Assembly: GCA_045615545.1 (NCBI GenBank)
Contig: JAZLFA010000003.1
Location: forward strand, 1-47,743
Reading direction: 5' to 3'
DNA: 47,743 nucleotides
DNA from: SIG220 sp045615545
Lineage (GTDB): Bacteria > Bacillota_I > Bacilli_A > RFN20 > CAG-826
Positions 41,453 to 47,743 of the stretch are shown here, in pieces. How positions within the stretch are numbered: the first letter of the stretch is position 1; every line of letters starts with the position of its first letter. The position numbers and the translations under genes were made by a program. Under the pieces are notes generated by a model. That model was not told the DNA's origin. It saw only the letters and a list, made by a program, of their open reading frames with translations, and made no database searches.

Positions 41453-41752
41453 CTAATTAATTTTGACGAATTTTGGTGAACTTTCTGCAATTGTTCTTAA
41501 TTGCGTAATTAATGTTTCGATCACAATTTCGTCATGAGCGGAGATAGTTTTTAAGCTTATTAGCTCTGCATTTCCTTCTTCTAATACGAACTTAAAGTCT
41601 TTCACTTCTTTAATTGCATTAAATGCTCCAGTAACTACTGCACTAACAGCGGCACAAACTAGATCTTTTCCAGCTTCTGCACTTTGTGCATGTCCCTTAA
41701 CACTCAAGGAAACAAACTTTCCGTTTTGCGATTGAATCTTAATTTCAATCAT
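41453..41752 (-). CDS. prp: Ribosomal-processing cysteine protease Prp
   Basis: 99 residues, YsxB family; cleaves the N-terminal extension of bL27, essential where that extension exists. The catalytic pair is visible: His21 in KGHA and Cys33 in DLVCAAVSAV. It lies between rplU and rpmA in the conserved order, and the bL27 beside it carries the substrate motif. The start is 2 bases after the rplU stop. Confidence 0.93.
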   Translation of the reverse strand: MIEIKIQSQNGKFVSLSVKGHAQSAEAGKDLVCAAVSAVVTGAFNAIKEVKDFKFVLEEGNAELISLKTISAHDEIVIETLITQLRTIAESSPKFVKIN

Positions 41753-41754
41753 GA

Positions 41755-42063
41755 TTAAGCGTTGATACTTTCAACTACTAAGCATGTATAAGGTTGACGA
41801 TGACCAATGGTCTTACGTTCGTTAGTTTTTGCTTTGTATTTGAAAACACGAATTTTCTTAGATAAGCCTTGCTTTTCAACTTTAGCAACAACTGTAGCAC
41901 CACTAACATATGGTGTACCAAATGTTGTTTTTTTGTCTCCAACAACAAGAACTTTGTCGAAGGTAACTTTGTCGTTAACTTTGGCATCTAGTTTTTCAAC
42001 ATAGATTTTATCACCAACGCTGACTTTGACTTGTTTACCACCGGTTTCAATAATTGCGTACAT
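41755..42063 (-). CDS. rplU: 50S ribosomal protein bL21
   Basis: 102 residues. MYAIIETGGKQVKVSVGD start, the GTPYVSGATVVAKVE core and the basic FKYKAKTNERKTIGHRQPYT segment are characteristic. AAGGAGGG precedes ATG 42063; the further upstream in-frame codon (42090) is rejected. First gene of the operon behind a structured leader of about 120 bases, probably the L21 autoregulatory leader. Confidence 0.96.
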   Translation of the reverse strand: MYAIIETGGKQVKVSVGDKIYVEKLDAKVNDKVTFDKVLVVGDKKTTFGTPYVSGATVVAKVEKQGLSKKIRVFKYKAKTNERKTIGHRQPYTCLVVESINA

Positions 42064-42183
42064 AATGTCCCTCCTTTTTGTTAGATTCACTAAGGACTCG
42101 CTATTAAGGTAAATCTTAATAGATTATTTAAAACCTTCTCTAGGCGGTTGTAGCTAGTGAGGCGACAACGTGAGTAATATATC
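42064..42183 (-). ncRNA. Probable L21 leader (ribosomal protein autoregulatory RNA)
   Basis: The transcript from TATAAT (42195-42190) would have a leader of about 120 bases before rplU. It forms at least two hairpins: GTTGT/ACAAC enclosing about 13 bases, and CTATTAAG/CTTAATAG (42101-42122). Position and size fit the L21_leader family of low-GC Bacillota; I assign it by context and foldability, not by a model score. Confidence 0.5.
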
Positions 42184-42189
42184 ACAAGT

Positions 42190-42195
42190 ATTATA
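42190..42195 (-). promoter_or_regulatory. -10 box of rplU operon
   Basis: TATAAT on the minus strand, start near 42183. No good -35. Confidence 0.45.
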
Positions 42196-42344
42196 TACTT
42201 ATCAACTGTTTTAATGTTTTTTCTTTTAAAAAGAATTGAATATTCTCGTTATTTTGAATTTATCTGATAATGATTTTGTGAATATTTTGTGAATATTTAA
42301 TAAAGAATTTTTTTATTACTTCCCATGAATAATTAACAAATATT

Positions 42345-42458
42345 TTAGGTAATATTTCTTTCTCCGCGATATAATTCATTAATGGCAGTATACGAGATAC
42401 CGCTTTTACTAAAAGCGTAGCATGTCATTTTTTTATCATCTAAAAGATCTTTAAACAT
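42345..42458 (-). CDS. 37-residue HTH-like (XRE/Cro) micro-protein or remnant
   Basis: A short frame that reads like the first three helices of an XRE-type helix-turn-helix: FKDLLDDKKMT, YAFSKSGIS, YTAINELYRGERNI. It stops after NIT, where full domains normally continue with two more helices, so it is a truncated gene or a micro-protein. TATAAT (42470-42465) ends exactly 6 bases before the ATG, predicting a leaderless transcript, and there is no Shine-Dalgarno. The intact promoter argues that it is still expressed. Between radC and the rplU leader; I know of no counterpart. Confidence 0.5.
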   Translation of the reverse strand: MFKDLLDDKKMTCYAFSKSGISYTAINELYRGERNIT

Positions 42459-42493
42459 GAAATTATTATAACGCTATAGAGTTATATAAATAA

Positions 42494-43162
42494 TCATTTC
42501 TTTTCGATAATAGCATAATTATTTTTGGTTACGATTATATGATCAATCAATTGTATTTTTGCTCTTTTTGCTTGACGAGAAATTAATGTAGTCATAACAA
42601 TATCTTCTTCGCTTGGAGTTGGGTTTTCACTTGGATGATTATGAAACAAATAAAAGCTATAACCATCATGAATAAATACTTCTTTTATTATATCTCTATT
42701 AGTAACACTAACTTTGTTACTTCCACCAATACATAATATTTTTTCATATTTAATTATTCTATTTCTGTTTAAGACAACTATAGCCAAATACTCATCTTCT
42801 TTATCTCCAATTTTAGCTTGATAACTACTAACTAATTCTAAGAAGTTACACACTCCTTTTGGAGATACTATTTGATTAGTTTTAATGCGTTTAGCGAAAG
42901 TAAATATTGTCAGTAAATAAGTTGCTTTAACTTTACCAATTCCTTTATATTTGGTTAAGTCTTGTATCTTTGCGTGAGTTAAATTAGCTAAACCACCAAA
43001 ATCAGTGATTAATGAATTAGATAATTCAATAACATTGTTATCTTTTGTGCCACTACCAATGATGATTGCTAATAACTCGTTATCACTTAAAGAATCAATT
43101 CCGTATCTACTTGCTTTTTCTCTTGGTCTAATTTCATATGGTAAATCTTTTATCTTACTCAT
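42494..43162 (-). CDS. radC: RadC family protein (JAB/MPN domain)
   Basis: 222 residues: N-terminal helix-hairpin-helix (SDNELLAIIIGSGTKDNNV and YKGIGKVKATYLL) and a C-terminal MPN domain with metal motif EVFIHDGYSFYLFHNHPSENPTPSEED, the HxH..SxxxxD signature. Despite the name, a repair role was not upheld; function is uncertain. ATG 43162 is chosen because it lies one base after the stop of the 59-residue peptide gene, giving a coupled pair; the earlier in-frame ATG at 43189 falls within that peptide gene. radC near valS is a Firmicute arrangement. Confidence 0.92.
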   Translation of the reverse strand: MSKIKDLPYEIRPREKASRYGIDSLSDNELLAIIIGSGTKDNNVIELSNSLITDFGGLANLTHAKIQDLTKYKGIGKVKATYLLTIFTFAKRIKTNQIVSPKGVCNFLELVSSYQAKIGDKEDEYLAIVVLNRNRIIKYEKILCIGGSNKVSVTNRDIIKEVFIHDGYSFYLFHNHPSENPTPSEEDIVMTTLISRQAKRAKIQLIDHIIVTKNNYAIIEKK

Positions 43163-43163
43163 A

Positions 43164-43343
43164 TCATGCCCAAGAAAATTTCCATCCACCGACAGTCGCG
43201 CTACCCTTATTAGAAAGGAACAACTTGTACACTATTACCGCTACAACGGCTGAAGCTAAAATGGCAAGAACAGCGGTAAGAGTGATTGCCTCACCAACAA
43301 TTTCTTGTTTCATTTCTTCATTGCTTAATTCAATTATTTGCAT
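43164..43343 (-). CDS. 59-residue hydrophobic peptide upstream of radC (bacteriocin- or pheromone-like, unassigned)
   Basis: Clear small gene: AGGAGG 7 bases before ATG 43343, stop TGA one base before radC. Residues 1-17 are an acidic leader (IELSNEEMKQEIVG) resembling the LSxxELxxIxGG double-glycine leader of class II bacteriocins but ending GEA and with one extra residue. Residues about 18-43 are a continuous Ala/Val/Leu/Ile membrane helix. The end is NKGSATV-GGWKFSWA, glycine then aromatic. No processing transporter or immunity gene is visible nearby, so it could equally be a small membrane protein. Not recognised. Confidence 0.7.
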   Translation of the reverse strand: MQIIELSNEEMKQEIVGEAITLTAVLAILASAVVAVIVYKLFLSNKGSATVGGWKFSWA

Positions 43344-43394
43344 AAAAAAGCCTCCTATTTATATATAGGGGGCAATTTTGATAAATTAATAAAA

Positions 43395-45989
43395 TTATTT
43401 TAATTTTGCTATCTTTTCTTTTAAACTCTTAATATTTTCTTGGTGGGTGAATAGTTTACTATTCTCTAACTCAATCTTCTCTTTTGGAGCTTTAGCGATA
43501 AAGTTAGGGTTAGATAACATATTCTGACTACGTCTAGCTTCGTTTTCTTCGTTAGCGAGTTCTTTTTCAAGTCTTGCTAATGTATCATCTTTACTACCAC
43601 CAACAGCGATTAATAATTCACCTTGATCATAAACAAATAATTCGCCTTCCATATGAGTAACATCTTCTTTTGTAAAATCAACATTAGAGAATGTGAATCT
43701 ATTTAAATATGTCTTAAAGTCTTCATTAACAGAGATTTTGCTATTAACTTTTAATTCTAAAGATGAATTAGGCGCTAAATGGTTAACAATCTTATAATTT
43801 CTAACTTCTTTTATTAAGTTAAATAAGAAATCCATCTCTTTATTTACTGACTCATCGGTTAATTCACTAAGGGCTTTTGGATAAGTTTCTAACATAGCAC
43901 TTTCTAAGTGTGTAGGAAGAGATAAATAAAGTTCTTCCGCGATAAATGGAGTGTATGGATAAATAAGAAGAATAATATTCTTAAGTACAGTTAATAGTAC
44001 TTGATAAGTAGTAGTTTTCTTATTTTCATCATTGCCATTTAAAATGACCTTACAAAGCTCCAAATATTGACCGCAGTAATCATCGTAGACAAAGTTATAC
44101 AAATGGCTGCTAGCGGCGTTAAAATCGTATTTCTCCATGTTTTTAGTAACATTAGATATAGTTAAATTCATACGATTAATAATCCATTTATCAATAATTG
44201 ATAATTTAGACTTATCTAATTTAGTTTCTTTATATCCTTCTGGAAGAACGCTTAAAACATATCTTGCGCTATTCCAAATCTTATTTAAATAATTGCTACT
44301 GGCCGCTACTTTTTCATCGATATAACGCATATCTTGTCCTGGAGTAGAGTTAGTTGTTAAGAAATATCTTAAAGCATCCGCGCCATAAGTTGCTATTACT
44401 TCCATAGGATCAATACCATTTCCTAATGATTTAGACATCTTTCTTCCTTGCGCATCTCTAACTAAGCCATGAATAACAACATTCTTAAATGGAGCAACTT
44501 TAGTCATTTCCAAACTTTGGAAAATCATTCTACTAACCCAGAAGAAGATAATGTCATAACCAGTAACTAAAACACTAGTTGGGAAATATCTTTTTAAATC
44601 TTCTGTTTCATTTGGCCAACCCATAGTAGAAAATGGCCATAGGGCACTAGAGAACCAAGTATCAAGAACATCACTTTCTTGCACATAGTTTTCTTTGTCT
44701 TTAGGTGGATCAATAGAAACAACAACTTCGCCAGTTACCTTATGGTAATAAGCAGGAATTCTATGTCCCCACCAAAGTTGACGAGAGATACACCAATCTT
44801 CGGCATTGCTCATCCAGTTTGTGAAAACATTTTCAAATCTTTCTGGAATGAAATTAACTTTTCCTTTACCTTCTTGGTTTTTAAGCGCTTGATCAGCAAG
44901 TGGGCGCATCTTAACAAACCATTGTTTAGAAAGCATAGGTTCCACTACTGCGTGAGTTCTTTCACTATGTCCAACAGGGTGAACAATTTTTTCTTGCTTA
45001 ACAAAATTACCATCTTTAGCAATGTCTTCTAATAATTTTTCTCGACATACAAATCGATCTAAACCTTGATACTTGCCACACTTTTCATTCATTGTAGCGT
45101 CTTTATTAAAGATGATTGGCATAGGTAAGCCATATTTCTTACCAATATTAAAGTCATTTGGATCATGGGCAGGAGTACATTTCATCGCACCAGTACCAAA
45201 AGCGATATCAATATAATCATCAGCGATAATTGGAAGTTTATCGCCATTAGCAGGATTGATTACATATTTACCAACATATTTTGTATATCTTTCATCTTCT
45301 GGATGCACCACTACACAGACATCACCAAACATAGTTTCTGGTCTAGTAGTAGCAACCGTTAAATATTCATCACTATCAACTAAATGATATTTGAAGTAAT
45401 ACATATATCCTTCATCATCTTCATGATTAACTTCAATGTTACTTAACGCTGTTTGTTGAACTGGATCCCAGTTAATGATTCTTTCACCTTGATAAATTAG
45501 TCCTTTTTCATATAATGAAACAAAGACTTTTCTCACTGCTAGATTAAGTCCTTCGTCAAGGGTAAATCTTTCTTTATTATAGTCTAAAGTAAGTCCCATC
45601 TTAGCCCATTGGTTATGGATGTTATCAGCGTATTCATTTTTCCATCCCCACGCGGCTTTTAAGAATTCTTCACGGCTAATTTTTGTTACATCAACACCAT
45701 TAGCAACTAGCTTTTTCATTACTACTGCTTGCGTTGCAATACCAGCGTGGTCCATACCAGGAACCCATAAAACATCATAGCCTTGCATCTTTTTATATCT
45801 AACAATAATGTCTTGGATTGTCGTATCCCATGCATGTCCTAAATGTAATTTACCAGTAACATTTGGTGGCGGTATAACAATAGAAAAAGGTTCTTTGGTT
45901 TTATCACCACTATTAAAGTAGCCTTTTTTCTTCCAAGTTTCATATTTGCCATGTTCTACAGTGGCTGGATCGTATCTTTTATCTAGCAT
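43395..45989 (-). CDS. valS: Valyl-tRNA synthetase
   Basis: 864 residues, class I. HIGH-type motif LHLGHAWD near residue 48, a CP1 editing domain (about 190-330; TVATTRPETMFGDVCVVVHPED, AHDPNDFNIGKKYGL), KMSKS motif GRKMSKSLGNGIDP, anticodon domain, and the ValRS-specific C-terminal coiled coil (about 800-864). AAAGGAG lies before ATG. It is preceded by a T-box riboswitch with a Val specifier, so expression should rise when tRNA-Val is uncharged. Confidence 0.96.
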   Translation of the reverse strand: MLDKRYDPATVEHGKYETWKKKGYFNSGDKTKEPFSIVIPPPNVTGKLHLGHAWDTTIQDIIVRYKKMQGYDVLWVPGMDHAGIATQAVVMKKLVANGVDVTKISREEFLKAAWGWKNEYADNIHNQWAKMGLTLDYNKERFTLDEGLNLAVRKVFVSLYEKGLIYQGERIINWDPVQQTALSNIEVNHEDDEGYMYYFKYHLVDSDEYLTVATTRPETMFGDVCVVVHPEDERYTKYVGKYVINPANGDKLPIIADDYIDIAFGTGAMKCTPAHDPNDFNIGKKYGLPMPIIFNKDATMNEKCGKYQGLDRFVCREKLLEDIAKDGNFVKQEKIVHPVGHSERTHAVVEPMLSKQWFVKMRPLADQALKNQEGKGKVNFIPERFENVFTNWMSNAEDWCISRQLWWGHRIPAYYHKVTGEVVVSIDPPKDKENYVQESDVLDTWFSSALWPFSTMGWPNETEDLKRYFPTSVLVTGYDIIFFWVSRMIFQSLEMTKVAPFKNVVIHGLVRDAQGRKMSKSLGNGIDPMEVIATYGADALRYFLTTNSTPGQDMRYIDEKVAASSNYLNKIWNSARYVLSVLPEGYKETKLDKSKLSIIDKWIINRMNLTISNVTKNMEKYDFNAASSHLYNFVYDDYCGQYLELCKVILNGNDENKKTTTYQVLLTVLKNIILLIYPYTPFIAEELYLSLPTHLESAMLETYPKALSELTDESVNKEMDFLFNLIKEVRNYKIVNHLAPNSSLELKVNSKISVNEDFKTYLNRFTFSNVDFTKEDVTHMEGELFVYDQGELLIAVGGSKDDTLARLEKELANEENEARRSQNMLSNPNFIAKAPKEKIELENSKLFTHQENIKSLKEKIAKLK

Positions 45990-46002
45990 AAGTTTCTCCT
46001 TT

Positions 46003-46209
46003 AGAAAAAATAAAAACGTCCTTATCTAAGGACGCTATTCGCGCGGTACCACCTTAGTTCTAGAACTATGTTCTAGCACTTCGTTAGATTAGTTACGTTA
46101 ATCACTCGATTCCTCCTAAGCGACCCTTCACCAGCCTTCTAGCTAAACTTGCACCTACATTAGCTCTCTAATATAGAAGGGTTTGGTTACTTCTTCTTAT
46201 TCAACGGAC
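46003..46209 (-). promoter_or_regulatory. T-box riboswitch of valS, specifier GUC
   Basis: Minus-strand transcript from about 46209 (TATAAT at 46221-46216). Stem I contains AGAGAG and the GGTGCAAG distal motif; the 3' side of the specifier loop reads GAAGG-GTC-GCTTAGGAG, putting GTC (46124-46122), a valine codon, in the specifier place. The T-box sequence AAGGTGGTACCGCG (46055-46042) follows, then the terminator GTCCTTA/TAAGGAC with TTTTTATTTT (46034-46003). Uncharged tRNA-Val would favour the antiterminator. Confidence 0.93.
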
Positions 46210-46247
46210 GTAGTTATTATAAATATATAGAATAAATAAGAAAAGAA

Positions 46248-46988
46248 TTATTTTTCAATGAGATAAGTGTTTTTAACGAGGTCTTTTAAGACAATAATTC
46301 CTTCTATCGGCTCGTTAGCTTTTCCAGACTTAGTAACAAATACCATATTTAACTTTTTATTTTCGTTATAGGCATTAATGAATAAGTCATCAATATCTTC
46401 TTCTTTCATATTTTTAGGAATAAAAGCATATGTTTCAAAGTGATGTTTATTCAAAGGATAATACGTTTCAAAATCTTTTAAAGTCAATTTTGATAAATCA
46501 GCATTATAATTGGCTTCTAGATACATGAATAAGACATTAGGAGAAAATACACCTCTAATTAAATTTTGATGATTTATTATTGGAATTTGAGAGTGTCCCA
46601 TTTTTTTCATAGTAGAGATAATTTTATCAATCGTTTCACTTGCATCAATTTTTAAACAATAAATATCTTTTAAAGGAGTATATATATCTTTAGCGGTTTG
46701 AGGATTGGTAAAAAATGCCACTAATTCTTCTAAAAATTTAATGGTCTCATCGGTAATCTCAATGAGATTATCACTATTCATATCTAATTCATGAATAAGG
46801 TTATTTCTAATCACCCTAATCATGTTAAGTTTCTTAGCAATTTTAATATAACTGCCTTTACCTGTACGATTTAGATCGTTACACGCTCTTACAATAACAG
46901 ATATCGTTCTATCATTTATATGATAGTATGCACGTAATAAATCATCCAAATCATTATATAAACTTAAAAAACGTTCTGAGTTATTCAT
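46248..46988 (-). CDS. HEPN-like domain fused to a CBS pair
   Basis: 246 residues. The N-terminal about 90 residues are helical and hold R-x4-H (Arg61 to His66 in IRNNLIHE), the HEPN signature of many RNases and nucleotide-binding helical domains. Residues about 95-155 and 165-245 form two CBS units (SETIDKIISTMKKMGHSQIPI..; IEGIIVLKDLV), which usually bind adenine nucleotides. Start: AGAAGG before ATG 46988; a longer frame to 47117 has no ribosome site. Firmicute CBS proteins with such N-termini exist as unnamed families; function unknown. Monocistronic. Confidence 0.75.
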   Translation of the reverse strand: MNNSERFLSLYNDLDDLLRAYYHINDRTISVIVRACNDLNRTGKGSYIKIAKKLNMIRVIRNNLIHELDMNSDNLIEITDETIKFLEELVAFFTNPQTAKDIYTPLKDIYCLKIDASETIDKIISTMKKMGHSQIPIINHQNLIRGVFSPNVLFMYLEANYNADLSKLTLKDFETYYPLNKHHFETYAFIPKNMKEEDIDDLFINAYNENKKLNMVFVTKSGKANEPIEGIIVLKDLVKNTYLIEK

Positions 46989-47278
46989 AAAATTACCTTC
47001 TCTATTTTTATTTATACCATATTTTTTTATAAAATTCGCATTTTGATGTGTATATATAAATAGGGGCATCCTCATTAGGAGGTGTACAAAGTGTACAACC
47101 AAAGTATACCCTTGCAAAAGAAAGGAAATATTTTAGGAATCGAGCGAGAATCCTCGGTTATTCAATTGCCGAGATGTAAGCGAGTCAAAAAATTGAGCAT
47201 ATGCAAGAATATTATTTTCAAAGAAAATAAAATATACATTTTTAATACTACATGTTATAATATTGTTAAGGAAAAAAG
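46989..47278. other. Intergenic region, possible left end of a TnpB element
   Basis: 290 bases without a convincing gene. It holds repeated GTGTACAA (about 47091-47107), a hairpin CTCGG/CCGAG (47153-47173), and an extended -10 TGT-TATAAT (47253-47261) before tnpB. IS605-like elements carry subterminal hairpins at their left end, so the 47153 hairpin is a candidate; the boundary cannot be set from one side. Confidence 0.35.
47253..47261 (+). promoter_or_regulatory. Extended -10 before tnpB
   Basis: TGT-TATAAT (hexamer 47256-47261); start near 47268. AAGGAA lies before ATG 47279. Confidence 0.5.
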
Positions 47279-47743
47279 ATGCAGTTAACTAAAAAGTTTA
47301 TTTTTAAAACAAACACAACTGAAGCAATTATATTAGGCCACTTGATCTATTCAGCTTCTAAACTTTTTAATGTTGGTAATTATGAAAGAAAAGAATATAG
47401 ATCTCTTGGATTAGAAAAAGAGCCAAGTTGGTATGATCAAAAGAAGAATTTAAAGAATAATATTTGGTATAAAAATCTTCCTTCTCAAACTGCTCAAGAT
47501 GTTTTAAAAACATTGGATGAATCATGGAAAAGCTATCATACACTTAAATATAAATATGATAACGGGAAGAAATTATCAGGCGAACCTAAAGCTCCATATT
47601 ATAAAAAAGATGGAAGCCACACTAATATCACTTACTTAAATAATGGCTTTAAGTTAATTCAAAATAAGATTAGATTTGCCATTCCAAAAGCAATGAAAGA
47701 ACACTTATTTAATAAGTTTAAAATTGATTCAGAATTTTTCTAT
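47279..47743 (+). CDS. TnpB-type RNA-guided endonuclease / IS605-family OrfB, N-terminal part
   Basis: Open frame of 155 codons running off the right edge. The N-terminal TnpB (OrfB_IS605, helix-turn-helix plus wedge) pattern is visible: LTKKFIFKTNT at the start, LPSQTAQDVLKTLDESWKSY, then GEPKAPYYKKDG and GFKLIQNKIRFAIPK. The RuvC catalytic Asp/Glu and zinc finger would lie to the right, outside the window, so integrity cannot be judged. No tnpA is seen on the left. TnpB proteins cut DNA guided by an RNA from the element's right end. SD AAGGAA is present. Confidence 0.8.
   Translation, partial: MQLTKKFIFKTNTTEAIILGHLIYSASKLFNVGNYERKEYRSLGLEKEPSWYDQKKNLKNNIWYKNLPSQTAQDVLKTLDESWKSYHTLKYKYDNGKKLSGEPKAPYYKKDGSHTNITYLNNGFKLIQNKIRFAIPKAMKEHLFNKFKIDSEFFY

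Noticed and set aside
43164..43189. Longer radC start at 43189
   Set aside because: It falls within the 59-residue peptide gene, in another frame; ATG 43162 fits the RadC N-terminus and coupling.
46989..47117. N-terminal extension of the HEPN-CBS protein
   Set aside because: No Shine-Dalgarno at the upstream codon, while AGAAGG precedes ATG 46988 and the domain begins there.
47082..47288. 68-codon + strand frame before tnpB
   Set aside because: No ribosome site, no recognisable domain, overlaps the tnpB start out of frame, and covers hairpin sequence probably belonging to the element end.
1..47743. CRISPR arrays, rRNA and tRNA genes
   Set aside because: Read both strands for regularly spaced 20-40 base repeats, rRNA cores and tRNA T-loop sequences; none convincing. 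A tRNAscan-SE/Infernal run would be decisive.

Overview
The window is AT-rich chromosomal DNA from a low-GC Bacillota of the Bacilli side, most like the small-genome, uncultured Erysipelotrichales/RF39-type or mollicute-related lineages. The evidence is the Firmicute gene clusters (yqeG-yqeH-yhbY-nadD/yqeK, rplU-prp-rpmA, relA-hisS-aspS, yqhY-nusB-xseAB-dxs, xerD-deoB), a T-box before valS and a fused SecDF. TGA is used as a stop (end of yhbY, end of the 59-residue peptide) and Trp is TGG, so the code is standard. The MEP isoprenoid route is present (ispH, ispG, dxs). The lineage is inferred; I ran no search.

Layout. 1-6.6 kb: end of trmK, NIF3 protein, ispH, nfo, ispG, rpmG, a glyoxalase-II-like hydrolase, efp, yneF, plsY. 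6.7-14.5 kb, all on +: topoisomerase IV (parE-parC), then yqeG-yqeH-yhbY-nadD::yqeK. 14.5-14.9 kb: a 408-base gap between converging genes with DnaA-box-like sites. 14.9-17.3 kb: an ABC importer (permease and lipoprotein, no ATPase) divergent from a Crp/Fnr regulator, with a palindromic operator between them. 17.3-47 kb, nearly all on -: CaCA antiporter, deoB, xerD, dxs, xseB, xseA, nusB, yqhY, tkt, aspS, hisS, rel, recJ, secDF, a lipoprotein, ruvB, ruvA, a 32-residue membrane peptide, nadE, obg, rpmA-prp-rplU behind a likely L21 leader, a 37-residue HTH ORF, radC behind a 59-residue hydrophobic peptide, valS behind a GUC-specifier T-box, and a HEPN-CBS protein. The right edge cuts a TnpB-type gene on +.

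Most genes are housekeeping: translation, repair and recombination, isoprenoids, secretion, stringent response. The most unusual points are: (i) five intergenic copies of an 11-bp-phased direct repeat, TACTA-N6-TACTA; (ii) a HisRS with a 45-residue tail of 15 His and 8 Cys; (iii) the 59-residue peptide ahead of radC, with a bacteriocin-like leader and an aromatic C-terminus; (iv) several genes whose -10 box lies 6-9 bases before an ATG with no Shine-Dalgarno, suggesting leaderless mRNAs; (v) a perfect CRP-type palindrome by the Crp/Fnr gene. No rRNA, tRNA or CRISPR array was recognised.
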